Below are positions 26,753-35,082 of a stretch of 35,082 bases of DNA, one piece after another; position 1 is the first letter of the stretch; the number at the start of each line of letters is the position of its first letter. Under the pieces are notes generated by a model. The model had not been told where the DNA came from, did no database searches, and was given only the letters and a program-made list of their open reading frames with translations. A program made the position numbers and the translations under genes. Source of the DNA: Linderina pennispora (taxonomy: Eukaryota > Kickxellomycota > Kickxellomycetes > Kickxellales > Kickxellaceae); the NCBI RefSeq assembly GCF_002104995.1, contig NW_024468350.1:1-35082 (forward strand). The letters are read 5' to 3'.

Positions 26753-28719
26753 ATGGCGCAGAAAATGCAGCCAACCGCGCCCTATGAGGCCAACTACAGC
26801 TACCAGGGAATGAACAACGTCAACGTTATCAACGGGAGCGTGCCAAACATCATCTCTGAGGCAAGCGGCTTGATGGGCAATGCGCAGCAGCAGAACGCCG
26901 AGACCCAGAGCCAGGTATCGGCCACCAGCAGCAGCACCATCACTATGCCGCACAGCCAGTCGCCGCCAGCCCCGCCACTGCCGCCCGTGGGGCAGCAGCA
27001 CGGATATCCAGCATATGGAGGCCAATATCACGGTGACCCGGCCCGCCGCAGCGCCCGCCCCCACAGCAATACCAATACAATAACCACCAGGGGTATGGCC
27101 CGGATGGAGGGCCGGTGTCGAGTGCACAGGGGTCCGAGTATGGCGAATACGCAGGCAATGGTCGTCCGCCGCAGGTTAACCGCTACGGAACGTATCCGCG
27201 TCCAATTCTGAGGCCGCCTACTGGCCCGGCATTCCACCCGCCACCAATGAATCCAGGCCCCCCACCCATGGCCCAGGGTCGGCCTCCGATGGGGCCAGGT
27301 CGTCCGCCCATGGGGCTTGGCCGCCCACCGATGCCCCAGGGCCGCCCACCGATGCCCCAGGGCCGCCCACCAATGGGACCTGGTCGCCCACCCCCCAGCG
27401 CCGCGGGCAGCGGCTACTATTCCGGCAGCTCCGAGTATAGCTCTGACTCTGACTATCCGGTAGCCCGGCCACCGATGCACAGGAAGCAAGGTGGATTCGT
27501 CGGTGCCCTCAAAGGAGCTGATGGAGCACCTTAGCTACGCCGACCTCGTCCCTATTGTGGGCACTATTGGGACCTTCGCTTACCACAAAGCTTCGGAGCC
27601 GCAATAAGCGAGATAATGCCCAGTACCAGAAACCCTCGTGGATGAACCATGTCGAAAACGCCGCGTTCATCTACACTGCCTACGACTTTGTCAAGGGCCC
27701 TGGAGGCTCTACCTCTTCCAACAGCCAGCGCCCGGCACAAGGCCCACGCCCGCCTGGCGGTGGTGGGGGGATGAACTGGACAAGCATTCTGGCTACAGCC
27801 ATCGGTGCCAACCGTCCTCAAATGTACGGCGGATTCCACCCGTACTCGCAGCCAGACAAGGGCACCCTGGCCATGCATAAAATCATAAGCAGTCTGTTCA
27901 AAAAGGCCACCTCGCGTGACGCGGCTGTGGACAGCAATGGGCCCATTTCGCTGGACGACTTTGACAGGTCCTGCGCCATTGACAAGCGCACTGCCGAGTA
28001 CTACCACAGCCTACTTTTTGGTCCGCAGGCAGACCTGAGCAAAGCTACAGCGCAGATGCTGGGCGGTGCAGCAGCAATCCAGGCACTCCGGTCCGAGCCC
28101 CAGGTGCAGGAGGCGCTGAAGACAGCTGTGAAGCAGGGACATGCAAACAAGATACCAAAGGACCTCAATCATGAGCATGTCGTGCTGGGAGTCGCCATGT
28201 CCGAAGCCGACCAGCTGATGCAGAGAAAGTCCACCGTTGTGCATCTTTCGCCCTGACGACACACTCTTCAATATTGCGAGGATCGCCATTGCCTCAGTCA
28301 TCCAGATCAAAATGGACGAGGAGAAAACCATGGGGATGGGCTCCGAGACACTGCAGGGCCACCAGGAGGATGGAAACCACCAGAGACGAAGAAAGCCACA
28401 TCGCCGGCATAGCGCAGCCGAGCAAACACCGGCGGGGCAAGGCTACTTGGCCACCACTGGGCAGGTGAGCGAGGCTGTGTCCTACAACAATCCACCAAAT
28501 CACGAGCAGTATCAGCACCAGCAGCGCCAGTACCAGTACCAGCACAGTCAGCAGCGCTATCAGCAACATCAACAGCATCCACAGCATCCACAGCAGCAGC
28601 AACAGTCGCAGCCACAGCCACCACAGCCACAGCCAGCACCGCGCGTCGTAACACAAACTACTACTGATACTACCCGTACTAAATCTGTTCTACATGTCAT
28701 CACCACCACAAAATTGTAA
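26753..28719 (+). CDS. Conserved fungal Pro/Gln-rich protein (DUF7721-like), frame broken about four times
   Basis: The protein starts at the ATG at 26753 (MAQKMQPTAPYEANYSYQGM). A Tyr/Gln/Pro-rich region leads into heptad repeats of GRPPMPQ type. The centre has SYADLVPIVGTIGTFAYHKA and WMNHVENAAFIYTAYDFVKG. A conserved core follows with TAEYYHSLLF, MLGGAAAIQALRSE and VVLGVAMSEADQLM, then FNIARIAIASVIQIKMDEEK and a His/Gln-rich tail. The GGAAAIQAL and GVAMSEA words recall a fungal family of unknown function, DUF7721 as I remember it. Frame changes are needed near 27044 (base missing), 27502, 27595 and 28236 (extra base each). If restored it is roughly 650 residues. The function is unknown. 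The low-complexity ends suggest a protein that condenses or binds partners. The tail could be a separate gene, but its continuity argues against that. Confidence 0.6.
27240..27396 (+). repeat. Tandem 21-base repeats encoding Gly-Arg-Pro-Pro-Met heptads
   Basis: About seven imperfect copies of a unit encoding GRPPM plus two residues (PQ, GP, GL). The two central units (CCGATGCCCCAGGGCCGCCC) are almost identical, which points to recent duplication. It lies inside the Pro-rich part of the conserved fungal protein. Confidence 0.8.
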
Positions 28720-28821
28720 AACTATATTATAGCGACATAGCTATCTGTATTACATGTTGTGTTAACTCTTCCAACGGGGTTTGCACAAAGAATATTATAA
28801 AAGTACAAAGCCGCACTTCCT

Positions 28822-29211
28822 CTAGCACATCACCAAGTCGCAGCGGCATACTGGGCACACTGCGTTGGTAGTCAGCCATGGATCAATGCAAGGCACATGG
28901 AAAATGTGTTCGCATGGCATCCTCCGCACCATGCACTCACTGCCAATCTTCTCCAGACATACGGGACACTCTGCCTGCCTGCACACTCCAATCTGGGTTG
29001 CCGGAAATTCCCGCTCAATGTCCTCCACCATGAATACCCGTACAATGTGCTTGCGGAGTGGAACTACCATTGGCGCCCTCCACCGACGAACCCGCAGCCG
29101 GGGCCAAATCTCAATGTGGTAAAAGTAGAAGAATATTGCTGTGCAAAACAGTAGCCCGCAGACAACACCTGCAGCTATCGATGCCTTAATCACTATGCTG
29201 GGTCCCGACAT
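28822..29211 (-). CDS. Membrane-anchored RING-H2 protein, probable E3 ubiquitin ligase
   Basis: The 129-residue protein from the ATG at 29211 has one membrane span at about residues 8-31 (IKASIAAGVVCGLLFCTAIFF), a basic stretch after it (RLRVRRWR), and a C-terminal RING-H2 finger. The finger has a complete ligand set: C82, C85, C100, H102, H105, C108, C119 and C122, in the order C-x2-C-x14-C-x1-H-x2-H-x2-C-x10-C-x2-C. RING-H2 domains recruit ubiquitin-conjugating enzymes; the WLTTNAVCPVC segment has the usual Trp, here as PWL. It resembles ATL/DMA-like small membrane E3 ligases that act at ER, vacuole or endosome. The substrate is unknown. The frame is open upstream to 29223 but without ATG. 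Confidence 0.85.
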   Translation of the reverse strand: MSGPSIVIKASIAAGVVCGLLFCTAIFFYFYHIEIWPRLRVRRWRAPMVVPLRKHIVRVFMVEDIEREFPATQIGVCRQAECPVCLEKIGSECMVRRMPCEHIFHVPCIDPWLTTNAVCPVCRCDLVMC

Positions 29212-29667
29212 GCGACTGCACAAGAGGGCGTCTGTCTAGATTGCGAAAGTGGTAAAAGTATATTTGAAAAAGAGACATAAAGAGAGGCAGAGAAGCAGAG
29301 AAGCAGAGAAGCAAGCGCCTTACGAGTCCAGCAGGTATTGTGCTGCAAAACTTGGTTGGCGTACCTATCGGCATGCCTGTCACCTGCTCTCACAGAGATG
29401 CATTAACCGTCGTTAGAATTTTTGCTCCTGGGAACCGGCAAAGTCGGATGCGAAAAGAAAAGTGAAAAATGAGAATCCCCCGCTTTCGTGCTGCGCGATT
29501 GTCAGGATCGCACGCTCTAAATAGGCGTGTGGAGACGAATAGAACACTGGCTGTGTGAACGGGCCGGGGGAGTGAGGGGGATGAGAAAAAGAGCGATTGA
29601 CTTTGCCATCTGGCAGATGATCGTCCACAGCAGCAAATCAGTTCGGGACAGCGACCCTTCGACCTCA
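29212..29667. other. Intergenic stretch between RING-H2 and micro zinc-finger genes
   Basis: Apart from the GCAGAGAA repeat, nothing is recognised. It holds the promoter of the minus-strand RING-H2 gene. Confidence 0.5.
29285..29314 (+). repeat. 8-base tandem repeat (GCAGAGAA)
   Basis: Three full copies of GCAGAGAA and flanking partial copies. It is a simple repeat in the promoter region of the RING-H2 gene. Confidence 0.7.
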
Positions 29668-29775
29668 TTAGGGAATGGGCATTGCCTCGCACTCGTCATA
29701 GTAATGGGCTGTGAGTTCCTTGCTTGACTCAAACTTCTCGCCGCAGCAAACGCAGTCGTAGGTAGGGTAGGGCAT
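29668..29775 (-). CDS. 35-residue single zinc-finger microprotein
   Basis: A short minus-strand open frame from the ATG at 29775 to TAA at 29668 is almost entirely one C2HC finger: C8-x2-C11-x3-F15-x5-L21-x2-H24-x4-C29. The two hydrophobic core positions are exactly where classical C2H2 fingers have them. The frame is closed by a TAA three codons before the ATG, and no splice acceptor is visible between them, so the protein seems complete by itself. The tail after the finger is EAMPIP. A single finger usually cannot bind DNA strongly, so protein or RNA binding is as likely. Whether it is expressed is unknown. It could be a last-exon remnant of a larger gene. Confidence 0.5.
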   Translation of the reverse strand: MPYPTYDCVCCGEKFESSKELTAHYYDECEAMPIP

Positions 29776-29971
29776 GATGTATTAGTGATTAGAGGAAAGT
29801 ATCAACTGAGTAACGTAACAAGAGGGAAATAGAAGAGCTGAAGAAGCAACTTGCCAGTCTGGATGGCTCCTGCGTTCTGCATGCGTTTTATATGCAGAGG
29901 CTGTCCACAGCTAGGACCGGCTTGATGCAGACAGCCACACCAATCACCGGTCCAGACGGTCCAGTTTGCCT

Positions 29972-30004
<33 letters not shown>

Positions 30005-30510
30005 CGCTTCTAGGCAACGCTGATGTCCGCTCTAATAATAGGGCGATAAATATCACAGGACAATGCAATGGCGTCTAAACTGCCCAACCAACAACCCAAC
30101 CAAGCTGCGGCAGGGATGTATGTCCGCGATGGCTTGGAATAAAAAAGAACGGTGCTGCTGGTGACTACACAGATATCAACAGTACATCAGCAGAAGCTGA
30201 AGTTCTTTGGGAGTCTGCAGACTCCTTGGCACATCCAAGGCATGGGACCTAGTTCCACTCATAGCTGTGTACTTCATGGCACGACCCTATGCGGAATCCC
30301 AGGGCCATGGCCATGACTAAGGCTTATCCGGCAGCGGACTTGGGTGATCTGCAGCAGCCAAGACAACCCTCCGCTCCTGCGACTATGTACTCCTGCTAGA
30401 GCATAAATAGCATACCCTCGCCCTCTGAACTGTACAGTCCAGCTCCTGGTTCCAGCACATCCACTATTGTTTGTTCCACATTTGTATAAAATACAAACTA
30501 CCACTAGCTG
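29776..30510. other. Intergenic stretch with a long poly(T) tract
   Basis: No gene is recognised. It contains the 31-base T run at 29974-30004. The end next to 30511 has a TATA-like TGTATAAAATAC about 25 bases before the ATG of the small membrane protein. Confidence 0.5.
29974..30004 (+). repeat. Poly(T) tract of 31 bases
   Basis: An uninterrupted run of T. It may be the reversed poly(A) tail of a retrotransposed copy, a simple repeat or an assembly artefact. I see no recognisable retroelement next to it and no target-site duplication. Confidence 0.9.
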
Positions 30511-30771
30511 ATGAGTGACGACCATGAGGACCACGATAAGCACGACGGGCACGACAAAAACGCCTCATCAAATGGCCACATCAACAACACGCACCTTGGG
30601 CAGGTCGCCGCTGTATCCATCGCAGCAATTATCGGTTTCATCATCATTATAATGCTGATACTGCTTCTTGTTCGCTGGATTCAGCAACGGCGGAAAAAGA
30701 AACACCAGCAGCAGCAACCACAGCAACAGCAACAACAGCAACCTGAGACCAAGCCGGAAGAGCAAGTGTAA
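30511..30771 (+). CDS. Small single-span membrane protein, His/Asp-rich outside, poly-Gln tail
   Basis: An 86-residue protein of unknown function. The N-terminus (1-28) is very hydrophilic with six histidines alternating with Asp (DDHEDHDKHDGHDK), which could bind metal. One membrane span covers about 31-56 (VAAVSIAAIIGFIIIIMLI and on). A basic stop (RWIQQRRKKKH) follows and then a Gln-rich tail. By the positive-inside rule the N-terminus faces outside or the lumen. The N-glycosylation sequons NAS and NNT are also on that side. The layout suits a small cell-surface or vacuolar protein. A TATA-like sequence just upstream and a TAA stop support a real gene, but no family is recognised. Confidence 0.6.
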   Translation: MSDDHEDHDKHDGHDKNASSNGHINNTHLGQVAAVSIAAIIGFIIIIMLILLLVRWIQQRRKKKHQQQQPQQQQQQQPETKPEEQV

Positions 30772-31282
30772 ATGATTATTGAATAAACCTAGAGTCGCCA
30801 ATGAATGTGCAGAAACCCTTGTATAGATTGTTTGCGTCTTCTGCTATTGCTGCTCTAATATTCCAAACAGCATCCTATACGTTGTAATAGCTTTTGGAGT
30901 GCTGCCATTTCTCTTCTCTCATCTATATCTTTACTTATCTTTACCTGTATATAAGATTTTATAGTCCAAAAGTGTCCAACCGTTTGCTGGAACGTTTTTG
31001 ATGGCCTGAAATGATTCATGCTCTTTTGGCCCTCACGGCGAATGTGCAAACAATGCTGACTAGCAGCCGAGCTCGCATCACAGGCAAAGCAGTTCTAGTA
31101 ACTAATATTACTCATCTGAAAGCAGGGGTCTTCAGGTACTGGAGGCATTTTGTAGACATTTGCAAAGATGGTGCTGGGCCCTGTACTCCCTGCCGAAGCA
31201 CTTCCCTAATGTCCCTGAAGTTCCAACAATTGCTATTACGAGAAACAGATACTAGTGCATGGAAGGGGAGGCTATAAAGGTG
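30772..31282. other. Intergenic stretch with dispersed repeat copy 2
   Basis: Except for the repeat at 30920-30988, nothing is recognised. It separates the 3' ends of two convergent genes. Confidence 0.5.
30920..30988 (-). repeat. Dispersed repeat, copy 2 (inverted relative to 2281-2352)
   Basis: Its reverse complement matches 2281-2352, including the exact 20-base core GGACTATAAAATCTTATATA and the flanking GGACACTTTT. The AAAGAT side is shorter here. Sequence beyond the match differs from copy 1 on both sides, so the two are independent insertions or remnants of a repeat family. Confidence 0.75.
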
Positions 31283-33315
31283 TTAAGGCTTGGCTGCGCA
31301 CCGATCGATAGGCGGCGGTGCAACACCCCAGCTATTAATGCCAATATATGTGACGTACACCATGATGATAACGCCAACGGTGCCCAAGGTGGCATCCTTG
31401 ATCTTGACCCACTGGCTGGTGGAGGTTTTGTAATGCAGGGCGGTCGGGAAGATGAAGCTGAGCGGAGTGCACGAGAATGCACCGATGATAGCAATGAAGT
31501 TATCGAACTGGTCAGCGCCAAACACGGCCACCATAGCAATCAGAAAGACTGTTCCGGCGCGGAACAGGTTTTTCTGCCACTTCACATACGGGTCGCCCTT
31601 GCCAGAGCCAGCAAATAGGTTGGCCTCAACAATACGGACAGCGGGGAACAGTTGCAAAGGAACAGATAGCATGATGGCCAGCGAGTAGAACAGCTGGACA
31701 CAGATTGTGCCCCACGAGCCGCTGGGCAGACTCAAAAGAACGACAGTCTCGACTTCCTCGCCAAATGCCATATACGACAGTGAGCCAACAAGCACACACG
31801 CACACACATACACAGAGTGCAGAAGTCAGGACCATGGGGAACTTGTCCTGGTGTGTCATGCTGTCGAGCACGGGGATCACCAGAGTCACGCCTTCGTATG
31901 CGAAGACAGCCGTGCCAATCAGTAGCGGGAACCGCACTGGGTTGAACTGCACAACATCGGCAATTCCGTGCTCCGACACAGTCAGGATATCGTAGAACAG
32001 GACGTATCCGAGCCCGACTACAATAAACAGATTGGCAGCCAGAGCGAATGGCGCCAGTTTCTTGATCTTGCGCACCCACGACAGCGGAATGTAGGCAAGG
32101 AGCTGGATAAGAACCAGAAGCTGGGCGAAAAGTCAAAGCGGCACTTTGTCAGGACATTCCAAAGGTCCCTCATATTTGTGGCAATAAAGATTGTGTAGGC
32201 TGAGCAGAACCCAAGCTGTGCTGCGACAATCGACACAGTAATAAAGCTGCGCATCCACGGGCCATACAGCTTGTTGCCAAGGTCGCTGTAGCTGCCGCCG
32301 ACCTTCAGATACACATCTGCCAGCAATATCATGCAGTGCCAGGCATACCACGCAACAAACGTCATTACAAACGCCGACGCTAGAGGCCGCCATTGGAAAA
32401 CGCCTTAGGCAGCACGAGAACCCCGGTGCCCACAAACGCCTTGACCAGCAAGAAAAACGCCTTCGACTGGACGCCGTCGCATGGATGTCTCTAGCCGACC
32501 GCTGGCGTGCCAGCAGCGGTGCCTCCTCGCCCTCTTCCTCCTCATCGTCTTCGTCGCTAGGATAATCACCTCCAGCGAAATGGCCGTACAGGCCGATGAA
32601 GTCGACAAAGCTGTCGGTAAGCATATCCACCTGTCTGCCCTCGCGCTCGCACGGTCCTGCACAAAGTGCCTGCGCATTCCACCGGCGCTCTCAATTGGCT
32701 GCGAGACACGCCTAGGTCCCAATCGGAATCCGACGCCATGCCCGAGAACGACCCGCGGCGCTTGCCCCGCACAGACTGTGTCGGCGAATGCTTCTTCTGC
32801 CACTTGTAGATGCCATGGGTGATATCGCCTGACGGCAACGTCAGCGGGTCAACCACCTCCCGGGCATCCTCCGCCTCATCGTCGTTGATATCGCCGGCAT
32901 AGCCGCCCTCGTCATCCTCCAGCTCTGTTCGCAGCTGGCTGGTGGCACCTATCGACCCCCGCGCGCTGCTCGCAACAGAGTCTCTCGCCCTCGTCACCAA
33001 GTGCCGCCGCAGCCGCCGTGCGGTCTCGTTGGCATCGAGACGAGCTGGACTGGAGCCAAGCCGCGCGGAGGCTGCGTCAGAGTCGCCGGCATCGCTGCTG
33101 GCGCTGTGTGCGTTGTTATCGTCCAGATGGGAAGTGCGCGGTAGGGAGGAGGGGACAGAGGTGGCGAGTTTTTCAGTCGCCCTGGCCATGCTCACCGACC
33201 CACGGATACTCAAGGGCGTGGACTTGCCGCCACTGCCGCTGCCTCCGAGCTGGGCGTTGCGCGGTAGCCGGTTGTCGCTGTCGGACTGGTGGTCGGCGTC
33301 TTTGGGCTTAGACAT
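31283..33315 (-). CDS. Avt3/Avt4-like vacuolar amino-acid transporter, about six frame changes
   Basis: Avt3/4 export amino acids from the vacuole and belong to the AAAP (SLC32/36-like) family. From the ATG at 33315 a long hydrophilic N-terminus includes DITHGIYKWQKKH and DFIGLYGHFAGGDYPSDED, both Avt3/4 signatures. The transporter core follows: FFLLVKAFVGTGVLVLPKAF, FVMTFVAWYAWHCMILLADV, QLGFCSAYTIFIATNMRDLW, QLLVLIQLLAYIPLSWVRKI, GTAVFAYEGVTLVIPVLDSM and SYMAFGEEVETVVLLSLP, ending in AAKP. Recovering all of these needs frame changes near 32725, 32665, 32505, 32395 and 32125 (a base missing each) and in a CA/TG microsatellite near 31805 (extra base). The total length, about 678 residues, fits yeast Avt3/4. 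Short introns do not explain the breaks. It lies 108 bases downstream of the TBC gene in the same direction. Confidence 0.8.
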
Positions 33316-33423
33316 AATAATACAACTGAATGCTGCTGTCTAAATTTGGGGGGTAAAAAGAAGTAGAGATTATCTAAAGGCTTATTGGGCGGGTCAAGGA
33401 AAGAGAAAAAGACCAGCAAACAG

Positions 33424-35082
33424 TCACTTGAGCTTGGACAGGGATACGTAAACTAAATCGAGCTGGCGCAGCATTGTGCGCATATCCGACTCGGACAAAT
33501 CCCTGGACCGAACCGTATCTGAACCACCTGCGGGCTCCCTCAGCACCTCGTCCTGCCACACCCTCGACATCGTAAACAGCGCAGCGCTCACCGTGGCAAA
33601 GCTCTCCGGCTCAGGGCTCCGCGCCAGCAGCTCCACGCACTGTGCTGCAAGGCTTGAGACCTGAGCCGTCAGTGCTCCAATCGCCTGTGCTCCGTCGCCT
33701 GGCGACTTCACCGAGTCAGTCTGCAGCTTCTGCGGTAGTGACGTAGGCGTACCAGGCGGGCTCTTTGGTGACACACTTGCCGAGCCGCCTACCCGCATCT
33801 GCTGCAGTGTGCTGCTTGTATATCGCTTACGCGCCTGAAGCATTGCACTTCGTCGGCTTGCTGCTGCTGCTGCTGCTGGCCCGGGCACGACTGGTGGTTT
33901 CTGCCCATATCCTGCACCGACCTGCCTCCTAGCGGGTCGCCGTCAATAATCCGCAACCCAATTGCATCGTCATTGACCAGATTCCACGAGTCGTCCTCCC
34001 AAACCGTATACTGTTCAGCAATCTTGCTTGCCGTGCCTCTCGTCTGCCTGCCCCGCAGGTACCCGGCCTGCAGCGCCAACCGCTGGACTGGCAGCAGGTT
34101 TGTCTGCACCAGCGCCTGCACCGGCACCTTATTCACGACGCTCGTCGGATCCATGATCGGTGATATTACAGCTGCGTGTGCTGGCAGCGGCGTGTTGGGA
34201 AACATTGGAGTACGCTCCAGCACATCCTGCCCAGGTTGCGGCAGTGGCGGTATGTGCAGGAGCGTCGTTAGGCAATCGGCGTAATCGCCTTGCATCAGAT
34301 CCTGCCGATTCGCTAATAGCAGCGTCACGCCGATCCAATCCACAAGCCCCAGCATCCCCGACACATTATCGGCCAACATGATATCCCACAGCGCCATCAC
34401 ATCCGACAGATGTGCAAACTCGCGACTGAAAAGAAGCCGGTACCACCGAATCCCGAATAGCTGGGGTTCAATACTAAGCTCCTGCAGATGTCCGGCCAGC
34501 TCAGGGTCCACAAGCGCAATCCGCTCCATCAGGCGCTGACACTGTGAGATTATTGGCGCGTCTATGCTGCTGCGCCGCCGCGCATTGACTGCCCGCAGCC
34601 CAGGCGATACCATGCTGGGCGACTGGAACCACACAGTGCAGATGCGCATCAGCCGCGCAAACATCGCATACGCGTCATGCTCCACATACCGCACATCCAC
34701 CACGCGGCTGACCACAGCTCTCCTTCCTCCACACTGTCAGCCTCCACTGCCATCAGAATTAGCGCCAATAGCTCATGCATGCCCTGTCTGTACTGCAGTG
34801 AGTTGTGTACCTTGGCATGCACAAACAGCACATCTCCAATCATCTTCTGCACGCGCGCCGGTCGGAAATATGCCTGGTCTGGGAAGGTCCTCGTAACGTC
34901 CTGCATTATCAGTGTGCGCAGCTCCTGGTCGCGATGGTACTTTTGCCACGGGCTGTCTTCGTCCAGCGACAGCGGGTTCATCCGCTCCCAGTCGACATCT
35001 TTCCCTTCTGTCGCCAGTTCGCCTGGGTCGACTATGTATTTGGACCGCAGCTGCGTGTAGTTTTGCCGCTCGCGGTCCATTG
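33424..35082 (-). CDS. TBC1D5-like Rab GTPase-activating protein, N-terminus off right edge, two frame changes
   Basis: TBC1D5 is a GAP for Rab7 that works with retromer on endosomes. The frame enters from beyond 35082; the Met at 35080 is internal, since the family has the start of the TBC domain before it. The TBC signatures are present: NPLSLDEDSPWQKY, the arginine finger in IMQDVTRTFPD, and the glutamine finger in YRQGMHELLA, so GAP activity is likely. VEHDAYAMFARLM, then PQLFGIRWYRLLFSREF and WDIMLAD follow. The frame changes near 34717 (between VEEGEL and VVSRV) and again within a CAG repeat at about 33865-33885, each as if one base were missing. The tail reads ARKRYTSSTLQQMRVGG and ends in SLSKLK. 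It is transcribed toward the transporter gene, 108 bases away. Confidence 0.82.

Noticed and set aside
28237-28719. A separate Gln-rich gene overlapping the end of the Pro/Gln-rich protein
   Set aside because: Its conserved part (FNIARIAIASVIQIKMDEEK) fits directly after the MSEADQLM core of the preceding frame. One extra base explains the break.

Overview
The window looks like nuclear DNA of an early-diverging fungus. A member of the Kickxellomycotina (Coemansia-like) is my best guess. The guess rests on mostly intronless genes, fungal protein families (fungalysin, an Avt-type vacuolar transporter, an anillin/Bud4-like protein), dispersed single tRNA genes, and a BRPF-type chromatin protein with bromodomain and PWWP, which yeasts lack. 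Taxonomy is inferred, not shown.

Left end (1-3.8 kb): the minus strand is one open frame from an ATG at 1723 to the window edge (574 codons, no stop). It reads as the N-terminal part of a Fanzor, the eukaryotic TnpB-related RNA-guided nuclease. The RuvC-I aspartate is in the window; the rest of the nuclease and any guide RNA lie outside. Beyond its 5' side is a ~70 bp repeat that recurs inverted at 30.9 kb. The rest of this stretch is gene-poor.

Middle (3.8-23.8 kb): an ordinary, intact gene region. In order it holds an RNase H1-like protein with altered active-site residues, tRNA-Arg(ACG), tRNA-Asn(GTT), a sigma-like GST, a multi-OB-fold ssDNA-binding protein, tRNA-Ser(CGA), a secreted M36 fungalysin, tRNA-Phe(GAA), an ABC-F ribosome-biogenesis ATPase (Arb1/ABCF2), a two-exon C2-like/PH protein of anillin/Bud4 type, and, convergent with it, a 1422-residue BRPF-like PHD-bromodomain-PWWP protein. 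These are unrelated housekeeping genes, not an operon or cluster.

Right end (24.2-35.1 kb): a UDP-sugar transporter (Yea4/SLC35B4), a Pro/Gln-rich conserved fungal protein, an Avt3/4-like transporter and a TBC1D5-like Rab-GAP are all recognisable, but only by changing frame several times within each. About 17 single-base frame changes occur here and none in the left 24 kb, so this end is either poorly sequenced or, less likely, decaying. Small intact genes here are a membrane RING-H2 protein, an 86-residue single-span protein and a self-contained 35-residue zinc-finger ORF.
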